From: Oscillospiraceae bacterium | Lineage (GTDB): Bacteria; Bacillota; Clostridia; Oscillospirales; Acutalibacteraceae | DNA: 64,000 nt | Assembly (NCBI GenBank): GCA_022650455.1 | Contig: JALCPO010000004.1 | Coordinates: forward strand, 1-64,000 | Direction: 5' to 3' | Shown: in pieces, positions 55,300 through 64,000 of the stretch | Layout of the letters: each line of letters opens with the position of its first letter | Position numbering within the stretch: the first letter of the stretch is position 1 | Translations under genes and position numbers: made by a program | Notes under the pieces: generated by a model | What the model was told of the DNA's origin: nothing | What the model saw: only the letters and a program-made list of their open reading frames with translations | Databases searched by the model: none

Positions 55300-57729
55300 G
55301 TGACGCGGTTTCAAAACCTGCGGGATCTGCGGGACAACCGGGACGGCTATTACTGCCGTCTGGCTTTCTTTTACGGCTTGGGCGTGGCGTTCCTGTTTTT
55401 CATGCCCTTCATTCTTTTCGACAACGGATATTTCCTGTTTTACGGCGACTACAACGTCCAGCAGGTCCCTTTCTACCAGATGTGCCACGACGCGGTCCGC
55501 AGCGGCAGCTGGGGCTGGAGCTGGACCACCGACCTCGGCGCCAACTTTGTCGGCTCCTACACCTTTTACCTTCTGGGAAGCCCGTTTTTCTGGCTGACCA
55601 TCCCCTTCCCGAGCTGGATGGTCCCGCACCTGATGGGCCCCCTGCTGATCCTGAAATTCGGCTGCGCGTCCCTTACCTCCTTCCTGTACCTGCGCCGGTA
55701 CGTCCGCCACCCGGACTATGCCATCATCGGCGCCCTGCTGTACGCGTTTTCCGGCTTTTCCGTCTACAACATCTTTTTCAACCATTTTCATGAGGCGATC
55801 ATCTTCTTCCCGCTGATGCTGTGGGCGATGGACGAATACATGTACCACCGCCGCAGGGGGGTCTTCGCGCTCACGGTCTTTCTGTGCTGCACCATCAACT
55901 ATTATTTCTTTGCCGGGCAGACCGTTTTTCTCGTGATTTACTGGATCGTCCGCATGCTCGCCGGAAGCTGGGACATCAGCGTGCGCGATTTTCTGCTTCT
56001 GTTCTGCGAGGCGGTCATCGGGGTCCTCTGCTCCTGCGTGCTCCTGATCCCGACGATCTTCGCGGTGATCCAGAACTCCCGCCTGAACGACATGCCCAAC
56101 GGGTGGAACGCCCTGCTGTACGACTACAACCAGCGCTACGTCCATATTCTGGAATGCTTCTTCTTCCCGCCGGACATCCCCGCCCGGCCGAACTTTACCC
56201 CGGATTCCGAAGCGAAGTGGGCCTCGCTCGGCGCGTGGCTCCCGCTTTTCAGCATGAGCGGCGTCATCGCGTTCCTGCAGTACCGCCGGAAGCACTGGCT
56301 GAAAACGCTGCTGCTGGTGCTGTTTTTCATGGCGCTCGTGCCGGTCCTGAACGCGGCCTTCCAGCTTTTCAATATGGCGTATTACGCGCGCTGGTACTAT
56401 ATGCTGACGCTGATGATGTCGCTTGCGACCATCGCCGCCCTGCAGTACAGCGACGTGAACTGGAAGCGCGCCGTCCACTGGACGATCGGCATCACGCTGG
56501 GCATCGCCCTGCCCATCGGCTTCATGCCCAAGACGACCGACAACGGCACCGGCGAAAAGAACACCGTCTACGGGCTGGAAGACTACCCCACCCGCTTCTG
56601 GGCCTACGTGGCCGTCGCGCTGCTGAGCATCGCCCTGCTGGTCATCATTTTCCAGTATTATAAGCGTGACCGCCGGAAATTCCTGAAGAACTGCATGGTG
56701 GGCATCACCCTGGTCACCGTGATCTACGCATCCTATTTCATCGCCCTCGGAAAAACGCAGAGCGACGACACCCACAACTGGATCATCCCCTACTCCCTCA
56801 ACAAGGGGAAGGACATCAAGCTGCCGGACAGCACGGATTTCAGCCGCATCGATATTTACGACGGCATGGACAACCAGGCGATGTTCTGGCAGATGCCGTC
56901 GATCCAGGCGTTCCACAGCATCGTCCCCGGCTCGGTGATGGAGTTCTACCCGTCCATCGGTGTCCAGCGTGACGTGGGCTCCCGCCCGGACGTTTCCGTC
57001 TACGGGCTCCGCGGCCTGACAAGCTGCCGCTGGCTGTTCGACCCGGTCGGCAGCGGCAAGGATTTCGCCGACTCCGCCGGGAACACCGCCATGCCCGGCT
57101 GGAGTTACTACGCGACGCAGAACGGCTGCAAGATCTACCGCAACGACTTCTTTATCCCGATGGGCTTCAGCTACGACTCGTATATCACCCGCTCGGAATA
57201 CAACGGCGTTTCCGAAACGGACCGGAATCTGCTCCTGCTGAAGGCTGTCGTGCTGGAGGATTCGCAGGCGGCGAAATACGCCGGGATCCTGAACCATCTG
57301 GACACGGCCGGCGCGCAGTACACCAAGGAAGCCTATTTCAATGACTGCGCCGCCCGCAGGGCGGCGTCCTGCTCCTCGTTCCGCTACGACAACGGCGGGT
57401 TTTCCGCGTCCTTCACGGCGGAAAAGGACCGGCTGGTGTTTTTCAGCGTTCCGTGGGAAGGCGGCTGGAGCGCCGAGGTCAACGGCAAGGCCGCCGAGAT
57501 CGTGAAGGTCAACGTCGGGTTCATGGCGGTCCGGGTCCCCAAGGGAACCTCCACCATCCGTTTCTATTACCAGACGCCGGGGATCCGGCTCGGCGCGGCG
57601 GTCACGGGCGGCGGATTCCTGCTGTTCGCCTTTTACTTCCTTGCGACCCGCCGGCCGCGCAAAAAGCGGAAAACCCTCCGTACCAAAAGTCCGGAAAACC
57701 CGGATGGAAATCCATTGCTGGGAGGCTGA
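55300..57729 (+). CDS. YfhO-family integral membrane protein (GTG start)
   Basis: Many TMs, FGDYNVQQVPFYQ-like N-terminus and GGWSAEVNGKAAEIVKVNVGFMAVRVPKGTSTIRFYYQTPGI C-terminus. Confidence 0.88.
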   Translation: MTRFQNLRDLRDNRDGYYCRLAFFYGLGVAFLFFMPFILFDNGYFLFYGDYNVQQVPFYQMCHDAVRSGSWGWSWTTDLGANFVGSYTFYLLGSPFFWLTIPFPSWMVPHLMGPLLILKFGCASLTSFLYLRRYVRHPDYAIIGALLYAFSGFSVYNIFFNHFHEAIIFFPLMLWAMDEYMYHRRRGVFALTVFLCCTINYYFFAGQTVFLVIYWIVRMLAGSWDISVRDFLLLFCEAVIGVLCSCVLLIPTIFAVIQNSRLNDMPNGWNALLYDYNQRYVHILECFFFPPDIPARPNFTPDSEAKWASLGAWLPLFSMSGVIAFLQYRRKHWLKTLLLVLFFMALVPVLNAAFQLFNMAYYARWYYMLTLMMSLATIAALQYSDVNWKRAVHWTIGITLGIALPIGFMPKTTDNGTGEKNTVYGLEDYPTRFWAYVAVALLSIALLVIIFQYYKRDRRKFLKNCMVGITLVTVIYASYFIALGKTQSDDTHNWIIPYSLNKGKDIKLPDSTDFSRIDIYDGMDNQAMFWQMPSIQAFHSIVPGSVMEFYPSIGVQRDVGSRPDVSVYGLRGLTSCRWLFDPVGSGKDFADSAGNTAMPGWSYYATQNGCKIYRNDFFIPMGFSYDSYITRSEYNGVSETDRNLLLLKAVVLEDSQAAKYAGILNHLDTAGAQYTKEAYFNDCAARRAASCSSFRYDNGGFSASFTAEKDRLVFFSVPWEGGWSAEVNGKAAEIVKVNVGFMAVRVPKGTSTIRFYYQTPGIRLGAAVTGGGFLLFAFYFLATRRPRKKRKTLRTKSPENPDGNPLLGG

Positions 57730-57732
57730 GCC

Positions 57733-58680
57733 ATGTCTGTTGTCTACCTTGTCATCCCCTGCTACAACGAAGAAAAAGTTCTGCCGGAAACGGTAAAGCG
57801 CCTGACGGAAAAGCTCGAGTCCATGGCGGCCGCCGGCCTGGCGGACCCGGAAAGCCGGATCCTGCTGGTCGACGACGGCAGCCGCGACGCCACCTGGAGC
57901 CTGATCTCACAGTACAGCAAAGAAAACGGGCGGGTCTGCGGAATCAAGCTGGCGCACAACCGCGGCCACCAGAACGCCCTGCTGGCCGGCCTGATGACGG
58001 CGCGGGAATTTGCGGACTGCGCCGTCAGTCTCGACGCGGACCTGCAGGACGACGTGGACGCGCTGGATGAGTTCGTCAAAAAGTTTCAGGACGGCTGCGA
58101 CATCGTTTACGGCGTGCGCAAAAAGCGCGACACCGACACGTTCTTCAAGCGCGCGACCGCGCTCGGTTTTTACCGATTCATGGGAGCGCTCGGCGTGGAC
58201 GTCGTTTACAACCACGCGGACTACCGCCTGATGAGCCGCCGCGCGCTGGACGCGCTGAGCGAATACCGCGAGGTGAACTTGTTCCTGCGCGGGCTGGTGC
58301 CTCTCATCGGCTTCCGCAGCGATTTCGTCTACTACGACCGGCACGAGCGCTTTGCCGGGGACTCCAAATACCCGCTGAAAAAGATGATCGCGTTCGCCGT
58401 GGACGGAATCACGTCTTTCAGCGTAAAGCCGCTCCGGCTGATTTTCGGCCTCGGGCTTCTGACCGCGCTGACGAGCGCCGTCGGGACGGTCTGGTCGCTG
58501 ATCGCCCACTTTGCGGGCGGCTGGCCCGCATGGATCGCGGCCTTCTGGTCCCTGTGGCTTCTGGGCGGGCTGCTGCTGCTGGGCATGGGCGTCGTCGGCA
58601 CCTATGTGGGAAAAATCTACGGCGAGGTCAAGGCCCGCCCGCGCTACCTCATCGAAGAAAAAACGGGGGACCGCCTCTGA
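57733..58680 (+). CDS. GT2 family membrane-anchored glycosyltransferase (CsbB/GtrB-like)
   Basis: LVIPCYNEEKVLPET, LVDDGSRDATW, AHNRGHQNALLAGL, SLDADLQDDVDALDEF; two C-terminal TMs. Confidence 0.94.
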   Translation: MSVVYLVIPCYNEEKVLPETVKRLTEKLESMAAAGLADPESRILLVDDGSRDATWSLISQYSKENGRVCGIKLAHNRGHQNALLAGLMTAREFADCAVSLDADLQDDVDALDEFVKKFQDGCDIVYGVRKKRDTDTFFKRATALGFYRFMGALGVDVVYNHADYRLMSRRALDALSEYREVNLFLRGLVPLIGFRSDFVYYDRHERFAGDSKYPLKKMIAFAVDGITSFSVKPLRLIFGLGLLTALTSAVGTVWSLIAHFAGGWPAWIAAFWSLWLLGGLLLLGMGVVGTYVGKIYGEVKARPRYLIEEKTGDRL

Positions 58681-58919
58681 CGGCGGCCCCTCACGGACAA
58701 GAAACGGCGGCTTGGAGTACATACAATCCTCCTATCCCAAAGCCGCCAAGTTGAAAAATTGCGTATTTATTTTCTACATCGCCCATCCTGTTTTAAAAAG
58801 AAACGACGGCTTTGATTGTTATCTCAGAACCGTCGTCCTACATTTTATTGGGCAAGAAGACGGCCCGCCGGAACCACGGTTTTTTTGTAGTCCCGGTGGC
58901 GATTATTTTTTTGAGTGTT

Positions 58920-59600
58920 TTATCTTGCGGCGTAACTTTCAGCCGCAAAACAAATATAGTAGCTCAAACCAGTCTGCTGTTTTTCAAGCATTTGACGATG
59001 GAACTCATCAGTCATTAAGAATTTCGATTGAGCGGCAAAACCTTGCGCGTCGATTTCCATATCACGCTGCAAAAACTGAATATGCTTGTCAATGGCAGAA
59101 TGAACTTCATTTGCATTGACACTAACACCATTTCTAAGTGCATTTGACATGAAAGCTATAAAGTCTGAGGCTTCTTTCGCCTTTTCATTCATAGCGTCTG
59201 CATCAATCGTACTCGTATCAATGGAATAGCCATAGTTTTCATGCAAATACTCGTTCTGTGGCTTCAATGCAGCCTCCCATTCCTGCTTGTTTAGACCTGC
59301 AAACATCTTTTCTTTACTCATAGTAGCTCCTTTCTCCGTATAGATGATAGTTTCTTCAAGCGTATGCAAAATGCGGCTAATCCTCTGTTGGCGCGCCATC
59401 AACAAAGTTTTTTGCTCACATAAGCACCGCAAGCGGGAGGGCTCGTTCTGCATGGCAGTTTTGATTTTTTCCAGCGGGAAATCAAGTTCACGGTAAAACA
59501 GGATTTGCTGAAGCTGTTCAAGCTCCTTGTCACCATAGTACCTATATCCATTGCAGAGAAGCCCGGGGTGCGGAGCCGAAACCTGGTAAGAATAAAAAAA
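58920..59600 (-). pseudogene. MerR-family/TipAS-domain regulator lacking an intact N-terminal HTH
   Basis: NGYRYYGDKELEQLQQILFYRELDFPLEKIKTAM plus TipAS-like C-terminus; normal MerR N-terminus absent. Confidence 0.65.
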
Positions 59601-59678
59601 GCCGCATCCCGGGGCGGGCCCTTTCCCACGGTCGCGGCGAACCCGTGCGAAAGGACTCTTGTTCCCGGAATGCGGTTT
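59596..59678. repeat. Branched inverted repeat / terminator-like structure upstream of the MerR remnant
   Basis: AAAAAGCCGCATcCCGGG...CCCGGaATGCGGtTTTT enclosing CTTTCcCACGG...CCCGTGcGAAAG. Confidence 0.6.
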
Positions 59679-60005
59679 TTGTATATCGGCAGGCCAAAGT
59701 GCAAAAGGGAAAAATATCCCGCGGCCGCAATCTGCCAGAGAAAGCTCCGTGCGGAGCGGAGGAGTGCCATTTGTACACAAACCCGTTATGTACCTCTTTC
59801 TCCTTCTTCGTCAGCCGCCGGATGTCCCTTCCCGTTTTTATTATCCTCTATCATAGCTGCCTGTTAATAATTTGTCAAGCAATTTCTTTCCTTTCTTCAC
59901 CGGGGCGAAGTTTCCCGGATTCAGCCTTTTCAAGTCCGGGGGCGATGGTGTATAATAAAAGATACATAACAAAAAGGAATTTGCAGTTACCGGAGGGAAT
60001 ACCTG

Positions 60006-61148
60006 TTGGCAGAAATATATTTTGACAATTCCTCCACCACGCGGGTGTGCCGCGAGGCCGCCGAAAAAGTGATGGAAGTCATGACGAAGGACTACGGAAA
60101 CCCGTCGTCCCTGCACGCGAAAGGATTCCGGGCGGAGCAGGAGCTGCGCGCTTCGCGGGAAGCCGTCGCTTCGCTGCTCGGCGCGCAGCCGGAGGAAATC
60201 TACTTTACATCCGGCGGAACCGAAAGCAACAACATCGCGCTGTTCGGCGCGGCGCGGGCAAGGCGGAAACGCGGGAACCGCATCGTCACCACCGCGGTCG
60301 AGCATCCGTCCGTCCTCAACACCATGAAGCGGCTGGAAAAGGACGGCTTTGCGGTCGTGTACTTGAAACCCGACGCGCAGGGCAAAATCGACCCGGAGCA
60401 GGTTCGGGAAGCCGTTACGCCGGACACCATCCTGGTGAGCATGATGCGGGTCAACAACGAGGTCGGCAGCATTCTTCCGGTGGAAGCCGCCGCCGATGCC
60501 ATTGAGGCGGCAAACGCCCCGGCCCTGCTGCATGTGGACGCCGTGCAGGCCTTCGGCAAGCTTCCGCTGCACGTGCGGAAGCTGCGCGCCGACCTGATGA
60601 GCGTCAGCGGGCATAAAATCCACGGGCCGAAAGGAATCGGCGCGCTGTTCCTGCGCAGGGGCGTGCATATCGAACCGCTGACCTACGGAGGCGGGCAGGA
60701 GAAAAACATTCGCCCGGGAACGGAAAGCGTGCCGCTGATCGCCGGCCTTGGCGCGGCGGTGCGGGCCCTGCCGGACCTGGAAACGGAGCTCGCGGCGATA
60801 CGGGAATTAAACGGGTTCTGCCGCGCCGGGCTCTCCAAAATCGAAGGGATCACCGTCAATTCCCCGGACGATGCCCTCCCCTATATTCTGAACTTCTCGG
60901 CGGGCGGCGTGCGCGCGGAAACCATGCTGCACTTTCTTTCGGGCCGTGAAATCTACGTTTCCTCCGGCTCCGCGTGCTCCCGCGGCCGCGAAAGCCATGT
61001 TCTGAAAGCCATGGGCCTGCCTGAAGAGCGGATCGGCTCGGCCCTGCGGCTGAGCTTCTGCCGTTTCAACACGAAAAAAGAAGCCGAAATTTTTCTTGCC
61101 GCGCTCCGGGAAGGCCTCGCTTCCCTGACCAAGCGCCCGCTGCGGTAA
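60006..61148 (+). CDS. cysteine desulfurase (IscS/NifS-like)
   Basis: IYFDNSSTTRVCREA, YFTSGGTESNNIALFGA, SGHKIHGPKGIGALFLRRG, SSGSACSRGRESHVL. Confidence 0.95.
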   Translation: MAEIYFDNSSTTRVCREAAEKVMEVMTKDYGNPSSLHAKGFRAEQELRASREAVASLLGAQPEEIYFTSGGTESNNIALFGAARARRKRGNRIVTTAVEHPSVLNTMKRLEKDGFAVVYLKPDAQGKIDPEQVREAVTPDTILVSMMRVNNEVGSILPVEAAADAIEAANAPALLHVDAVQAFGKLPLHVRKLRADLMSVSGHKIHGPKGIGALFLRRGVHIEPLTYGGGQEKNIRPGTESVPLIAGLGAAVRALPDLETELAAIRELNGFCRAGLSKIEGITVNSPDDALPYILNFSAGGVRAETMLHFLSGREIYVSSGSACSRGRESHVLKAMGLPEERIGSALRLSFCRFNTKKEAEIFLAALREGLASLTKRPLR

Positions 61149-61166
61149 GCGGCCGGAGGAGAAGCC

Positions 61167-62342
61167 ATGAAAGAAGTCATTCTGATCAAGCTGGGGGAAG
61201 TCGTGCTGAAAGGCCTGAACCGCCGCGTGTTTGAGGACATTCTCCTGAAAAACATCCGGCGGCGCATCGGGGATTTCGGAGGGTTCGACGTCCGGGAAGC
61301 CCAGTCCACCGTGTACGTCGTCCCCCGCGAAAGGGCCGACCTCGACGACGCCGAGGAGCGCATCGCCAAAATTTTCGGCATCGCCACCTTCTCGCGCGCC
61401 TGCGAGGTGGGAAAAAACATGGATGCAATCTGCTCCGGCGCGGAACAATATCTGCAAAAAGAGCTGTCCGCCGTGAAAACCTTCAAGGTGGAGTGCAAGC
61501 GTTCCGATAAAAGGTTCCCGCTCAACTCGCCGCAGATCTGCGCCGAAGTGGGCGGATACCTGAACGAAAGATTTCCGCACCTGGCCGTCGACGTCAACCA
61601 CCCGGAGTTCACCGTGCGGGTCGAGGTACGCGACTTTGCCGCCTATGTGCACGGCAACGCCCGGCGCGGCGCGGGCGGCATTCCGGTCGGCACGGGCGGA
61701 AAGGCGGCCGTCCTCATCAGCGGCGGCATCGACAGCCCCGTCGCCGCGTGGATGATGGCCCGGCGCGGCGTGGAGCTGACCGCCGTGCACTTCGCGAGCC
61801 CGCCGTACACCAGCGAGCGCGCCGAGCAGAAAGCCGCCGACCTTCTCCGGCGCGTGGGCGAATACGCGGGCCGCATGACCATGTTCACCGTGCCGTTCGC
61901 CAAAGTGCAGGAAGAAATCCTGGCGAAATGCCCGGAGGAGCTGTTCACGGTGATTATGCGCCGGTTCATGATGCGCGCGGCGGAACGGATCGCCCGGAAG
62001 GAAGGCTGCGGCGCCCTGATCACCGGCGAGAGCCTCGGGCAGGTCGCCAGCCAGACGCTGCAGGCCATCTGCTGCACCGACGACGCGGCGCAGATGCCGG
62101 TTTTCCGCCCGCTGATCGGCATGGACAAAGTCGACATCATCGCCGTCGCGCGCCGCATTGACACCTACGACCTTTCCATCCAGCCCTATGAGGACTGCTG
62201 CACGGTCTTTACGCCGCGCCACCCGCGCACCCGGCCGGGGCTGAATCTCGTCCGGAAGGCGGAAGAGCCGCTGGACGTTGCGGCGCTGGTGGACGACTGC
62301 GTGTCCCGCGTAAAAATTACAAAAATCGAACCCAACCGGTAA
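61167..62342 (+). CDS. thiI: tRNA 4-thiouridine synthetase ThiI
   Basis: ILIKLGEVVLKGLNRRVFEDIL, THUMP, AAVLISGGIDSPVAAWMMARRGVELTAVHFASPPYTS. Confidence 0.96.
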   Translation: MKEVILIKLGEVVLKGLNRRVFEDILLKNIRRRIGDFGGFDVREAQSTVYVVPRERADLDDAEERIAKIFGIATFSRACEVGKNMDAICSGAEQYLQKELSAVKTFKVECKRSDKRFPLNSPQICAEVGGYLNERFPHLAVDVNHPEFTVRVEVRDFAAYVHGNARRGAGGIPVGTGGKAAVLISGGIDSPVAAWMMARRGVELTAVHFASPPYTSERAEQKAADLLRRVGEYAGRMTMFTVPFAKVQEEILAKCPEELFTVIMRRFMMRAAERIARKEGCGALITGESLGQVASQTLQAICCTDDAAQMPVFRPLIGMDKVDIIAVARRIDTYDLSIQPYEDCCTVFTPRHPRTRPGLNLVRKAEEPLDVAALVDDCVSRVKITKIEPNR

Positions 62343-62354
62343 GGAGAACGAATC

Positions 62355-63641
62355 ATGAACGCTGAAATCATTTCCGTCGGAACGGAACTGCTGCTCGGCC
62401 ATACCATCAATACAGACGCTTCCTTCGTTGCGCGCGAGCTTTCGCCCGTCGGCATCAACCTGCTGTACGCCTGCACGGTCGGCGACAACCCGGAACGCCT
62501 GAAAACCGCGATCGACACGGCCCTGCGGCGCAGCGACATCCTCATCACGACGGGCGGGCTCGGGCCCACGGGCGACGACCTCACCAAGGAAACCGCCGCG
62601 GCCGCCGCCGGGAAAAAGCTCGTGATGCACCGGGAAAGCATGGAACACATCGAGCGCTACTTCCAGGGCCGCACCCTCGGGGAAACCCAGAAAAAGCAGG
62701 CCATGCTGCCGGAAGGCTGCACCGTCTTCCCGAACGACGTGGGGACGGCGCCCGGCTGCGGGTTCCGCACCCAAAACGGAAAGCTGGTCGCCATGCTGCC
62801 CGGCCCTCCGTCGGAACTGATCCCCATGCTGAAACACTACGCCGTGCCGTTTCTGCTCCAGGGCTCGGAGAACGCCGCGATCGTCTCGCGCATCGTGCGC
62901 GTGTTCGGCCTCGGGGAAGGGTATGTCGCCGAGCAGATTGCCGACCTCTGCGGCAGGGCGAACCCGACCTGCGCGACGTACGCCAAAGACGGCGAGATGT
63001 TCGTGCGCGTCACCGCGCGCGCGGAAACCGCGGAAAAAGCGGAAGCCATGTGCCGGCCCGTCGTGGAAGACCTGAAAGGCCGCCTCGGCGACTTCTGCTA
63101 CGGCATCGACGTGGAAAGCCTGGAGGACGCCGTCGTCCGCCTGCTGACGGAAAAACGCCTCACCGTCGCCACGGCGGAATCCTGCACCGGCGGCCTTCTG
63201 GCGAAACGGATCACCGACATCCCCGGCTCGTCCGCCGTGTTCCACATGGGCGTCGTCACCTATGCGAACGAAATCAAGGCCAAACTGCTCGGCGTGCCGG
63301 AAGAGATTCTGAAACAGTACGGCGCCGTCAGCCCGCAGACGGCAAGGCGGATGGCCGTGGGCGTGCGGGAGAGGTCCGGTTCGGACTTCGGCATCGGGAT
63401 CACCGGAATCGCCGGGCCGGGCGGCGGCACGCCGGAAAAGCCGGTCGGGCTGGTCTACCTCGCGCTCAGCGACGGGAAAGACGTCTGGGTGCGCGAAATG
63501 CGCCGCAGCGCGCGCGGCAAAGGGCGCGGATACCTGCGCTTTCTGGCCGCATCCAACGCGCTCGACATGGTCCGGCGCAGGGTGCTCGGGCTCGGCGGCC
63601 TGGAAGAAGCCGCCTACACACGGGAAAAGCGCAGGGGATAG
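62355..63641 (+). CDS. cinA: CinA family protein (competence/damage-inducible)
   Basis: NAEIISVGTELLLGHTINTDASFVARELSPVGI, TTGGLGPTGDDLTKE, TVATAESCTGGLLAKRITDIPGSSAVF. Confidence 0.96.
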   Translation: MNAEIISVGTELLLGHTINTDASFVARELSPVGINLLYACTVGDNPERLKTAIDTALRRSDILITTGGLGPTGDDLTKETAAAAAGKKLVMHRESMEHIERYFQGRTLGETQKKQAMLPEGCTVFPNDVGTAPGCGFRTQNGKLVAMLPGPPSELIPMLKHYAVPFLLQGSENAAIVSRIVRVFGLGEGYVAEQIADLCGRANPTCATYAKDGEMFVRVTARAETAEKAEAMCRPVVEDLKGRLGDFCYGIDVESLEDAVVRLLTEKRLTVATAESCTGGLLAKRITDIPGSSAVFHMGVVTYANEIKAKLLGVPEEILKQYGAVSPQTARRMAVGVRERSGSDFGIGITGIAGPGGGTPEKPVGLVYLALSDGKDVWVREMRRSARGKGRGYLRFLAASNALDMVRRRVLGLGGLEEAAYTREKRRG

Positions 63642-63674
63642 CCCGCGCGCCGTACGGGAAAGGGAACGGGAAAA

Positions 63675-64000
63675 ATGGAAGCTGGGCTGCTGTTTTTTAT
63701 GGCGCGCAGGACTTCCGCGTGCCAGCGGGTCATCACCCGCGCCGCGGACTGTTTCGGCGTGGAAATTTCAGACGTCTGCGTCTGCGTGCAGGCAAACGGG
63801 CTGAACGGCGGAATTGCCCGCCTGCTGCGGAAACGCCCGATGATTTTTCTGGTGGGCTCCTCGCCGGAACGCCGGCCGGACTGCGCCGGCCCGATCTTCA
63901 AAACCCTGCGCGTGCCGCTCGACCGGCAGGGCGAGCCGAAGGGCATCCTGAAGCTCCGGGGGGCCGGGAAAAACGGCTATCTGATCGAAAGCGTCAACCA
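63675..64000 (+). CDS. hypothetical protein, truncated by window end
   Basis: Open frame MEAGLLFFMARRTSACQRVITRAADCFGVEISDVCVCVQANG.. to the window edge, downstream of cinA. Confidence 0.45.
   Translation, partial: MEAGLLFFMARRTSACQRVITRAADCFGVEISDVCVCVQANGLNGGIARLLRKRPMIFLVGSSPERRPDCAGPIFKTLRVPLDRQGEPKGILKLRGAGKNGYLIESVN

Noticed and set aside
55210-57297. 695-aa minus-strand ORF antisense to yfhO
   Set aside because: Antisense artefact; the opposite strand has a convincing polytopic membrane protein.
60807-63245. 812-aa minus-strand ORF antisense to nifS/thiI/cinA
   Set aside because: Spans three well-supported plus-strand genes; His/Asp/Gly/Arg-rich composition typical of antisense translation.
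1-64000. CRISPR arrays, complete prophage or IS elements, tRNA/rRNA genes, toxin-antitoxin or canonical defence operons
   Set aside because: No regularly spaced repeats, transposase/integrase domains, tRNA or rRNA signatures, or defence-gene motifs recognised on manual reading; the only structured RNA confidently identified is rnpB.

Overview
The window is about 64 kb of GC-rich Firmicutes (Clostridia / Oscillospirales-like) chromosome. It is mostly conserved housekeeping and metabolic operons. In order: sufCBDSU Fe-S assembly (minus); a pyridoxal-kinase-like gene; type I glutamine synthetase with an attenuator-like leader; an SH3/L,D-transpeptidase; an MBOAT/SGNH O-acyltransferase pair; a cohesin-like surface protein; a CrtO-family protein; a five-gene split glutamate synthase divergent from a type III glutamine synthetase; RNase P RNA; a three-gene 2-hydroxyacyl-CoA-dehydratase-activase-like module; a YtfQ/YtfR-type sugar ABC transporter with a YesMN-type two-component system; decayed gene remnants; metY joined to an OpuC-like ABC transporter carrying an embedded ferredoxin-type protein; a polar amino acid ABC transporter; a ClC channel; the rsmI-trmN6-ferredoxin-ricT-holB-darA-decarboxylase block; an LCP protein; YfhO plus GT2; a TipAS-like gene with a damaged N terminus; and iscS/nifS-thiI-cinA. 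The strongest candidate for something undescribed is at 43344-43608 (minus). A consensus promoter drives a 46-aa leader ORF with a Cys-Cys-Cys run, followed by a terminator-like hairpin. It sits ahead of the operon [OpuC-like permease, binding protein, 4Fe-4S protein, ATPase, permease, MetY] and looks like a poly-cysteine attenuator for a sulfur-related uptake system. Other leads are unexplained terminator-containing leaders on the cystine-type ABC operon and glnA, a 49-aa ORF whose Shine-Dalgarno lies inside a perfect hairpin, tandem basic microproteins missing from the ORF track, the split activase module, and mosaic pseudogene debris. All calls come from reading the sequence; no searches or folding programs were run.
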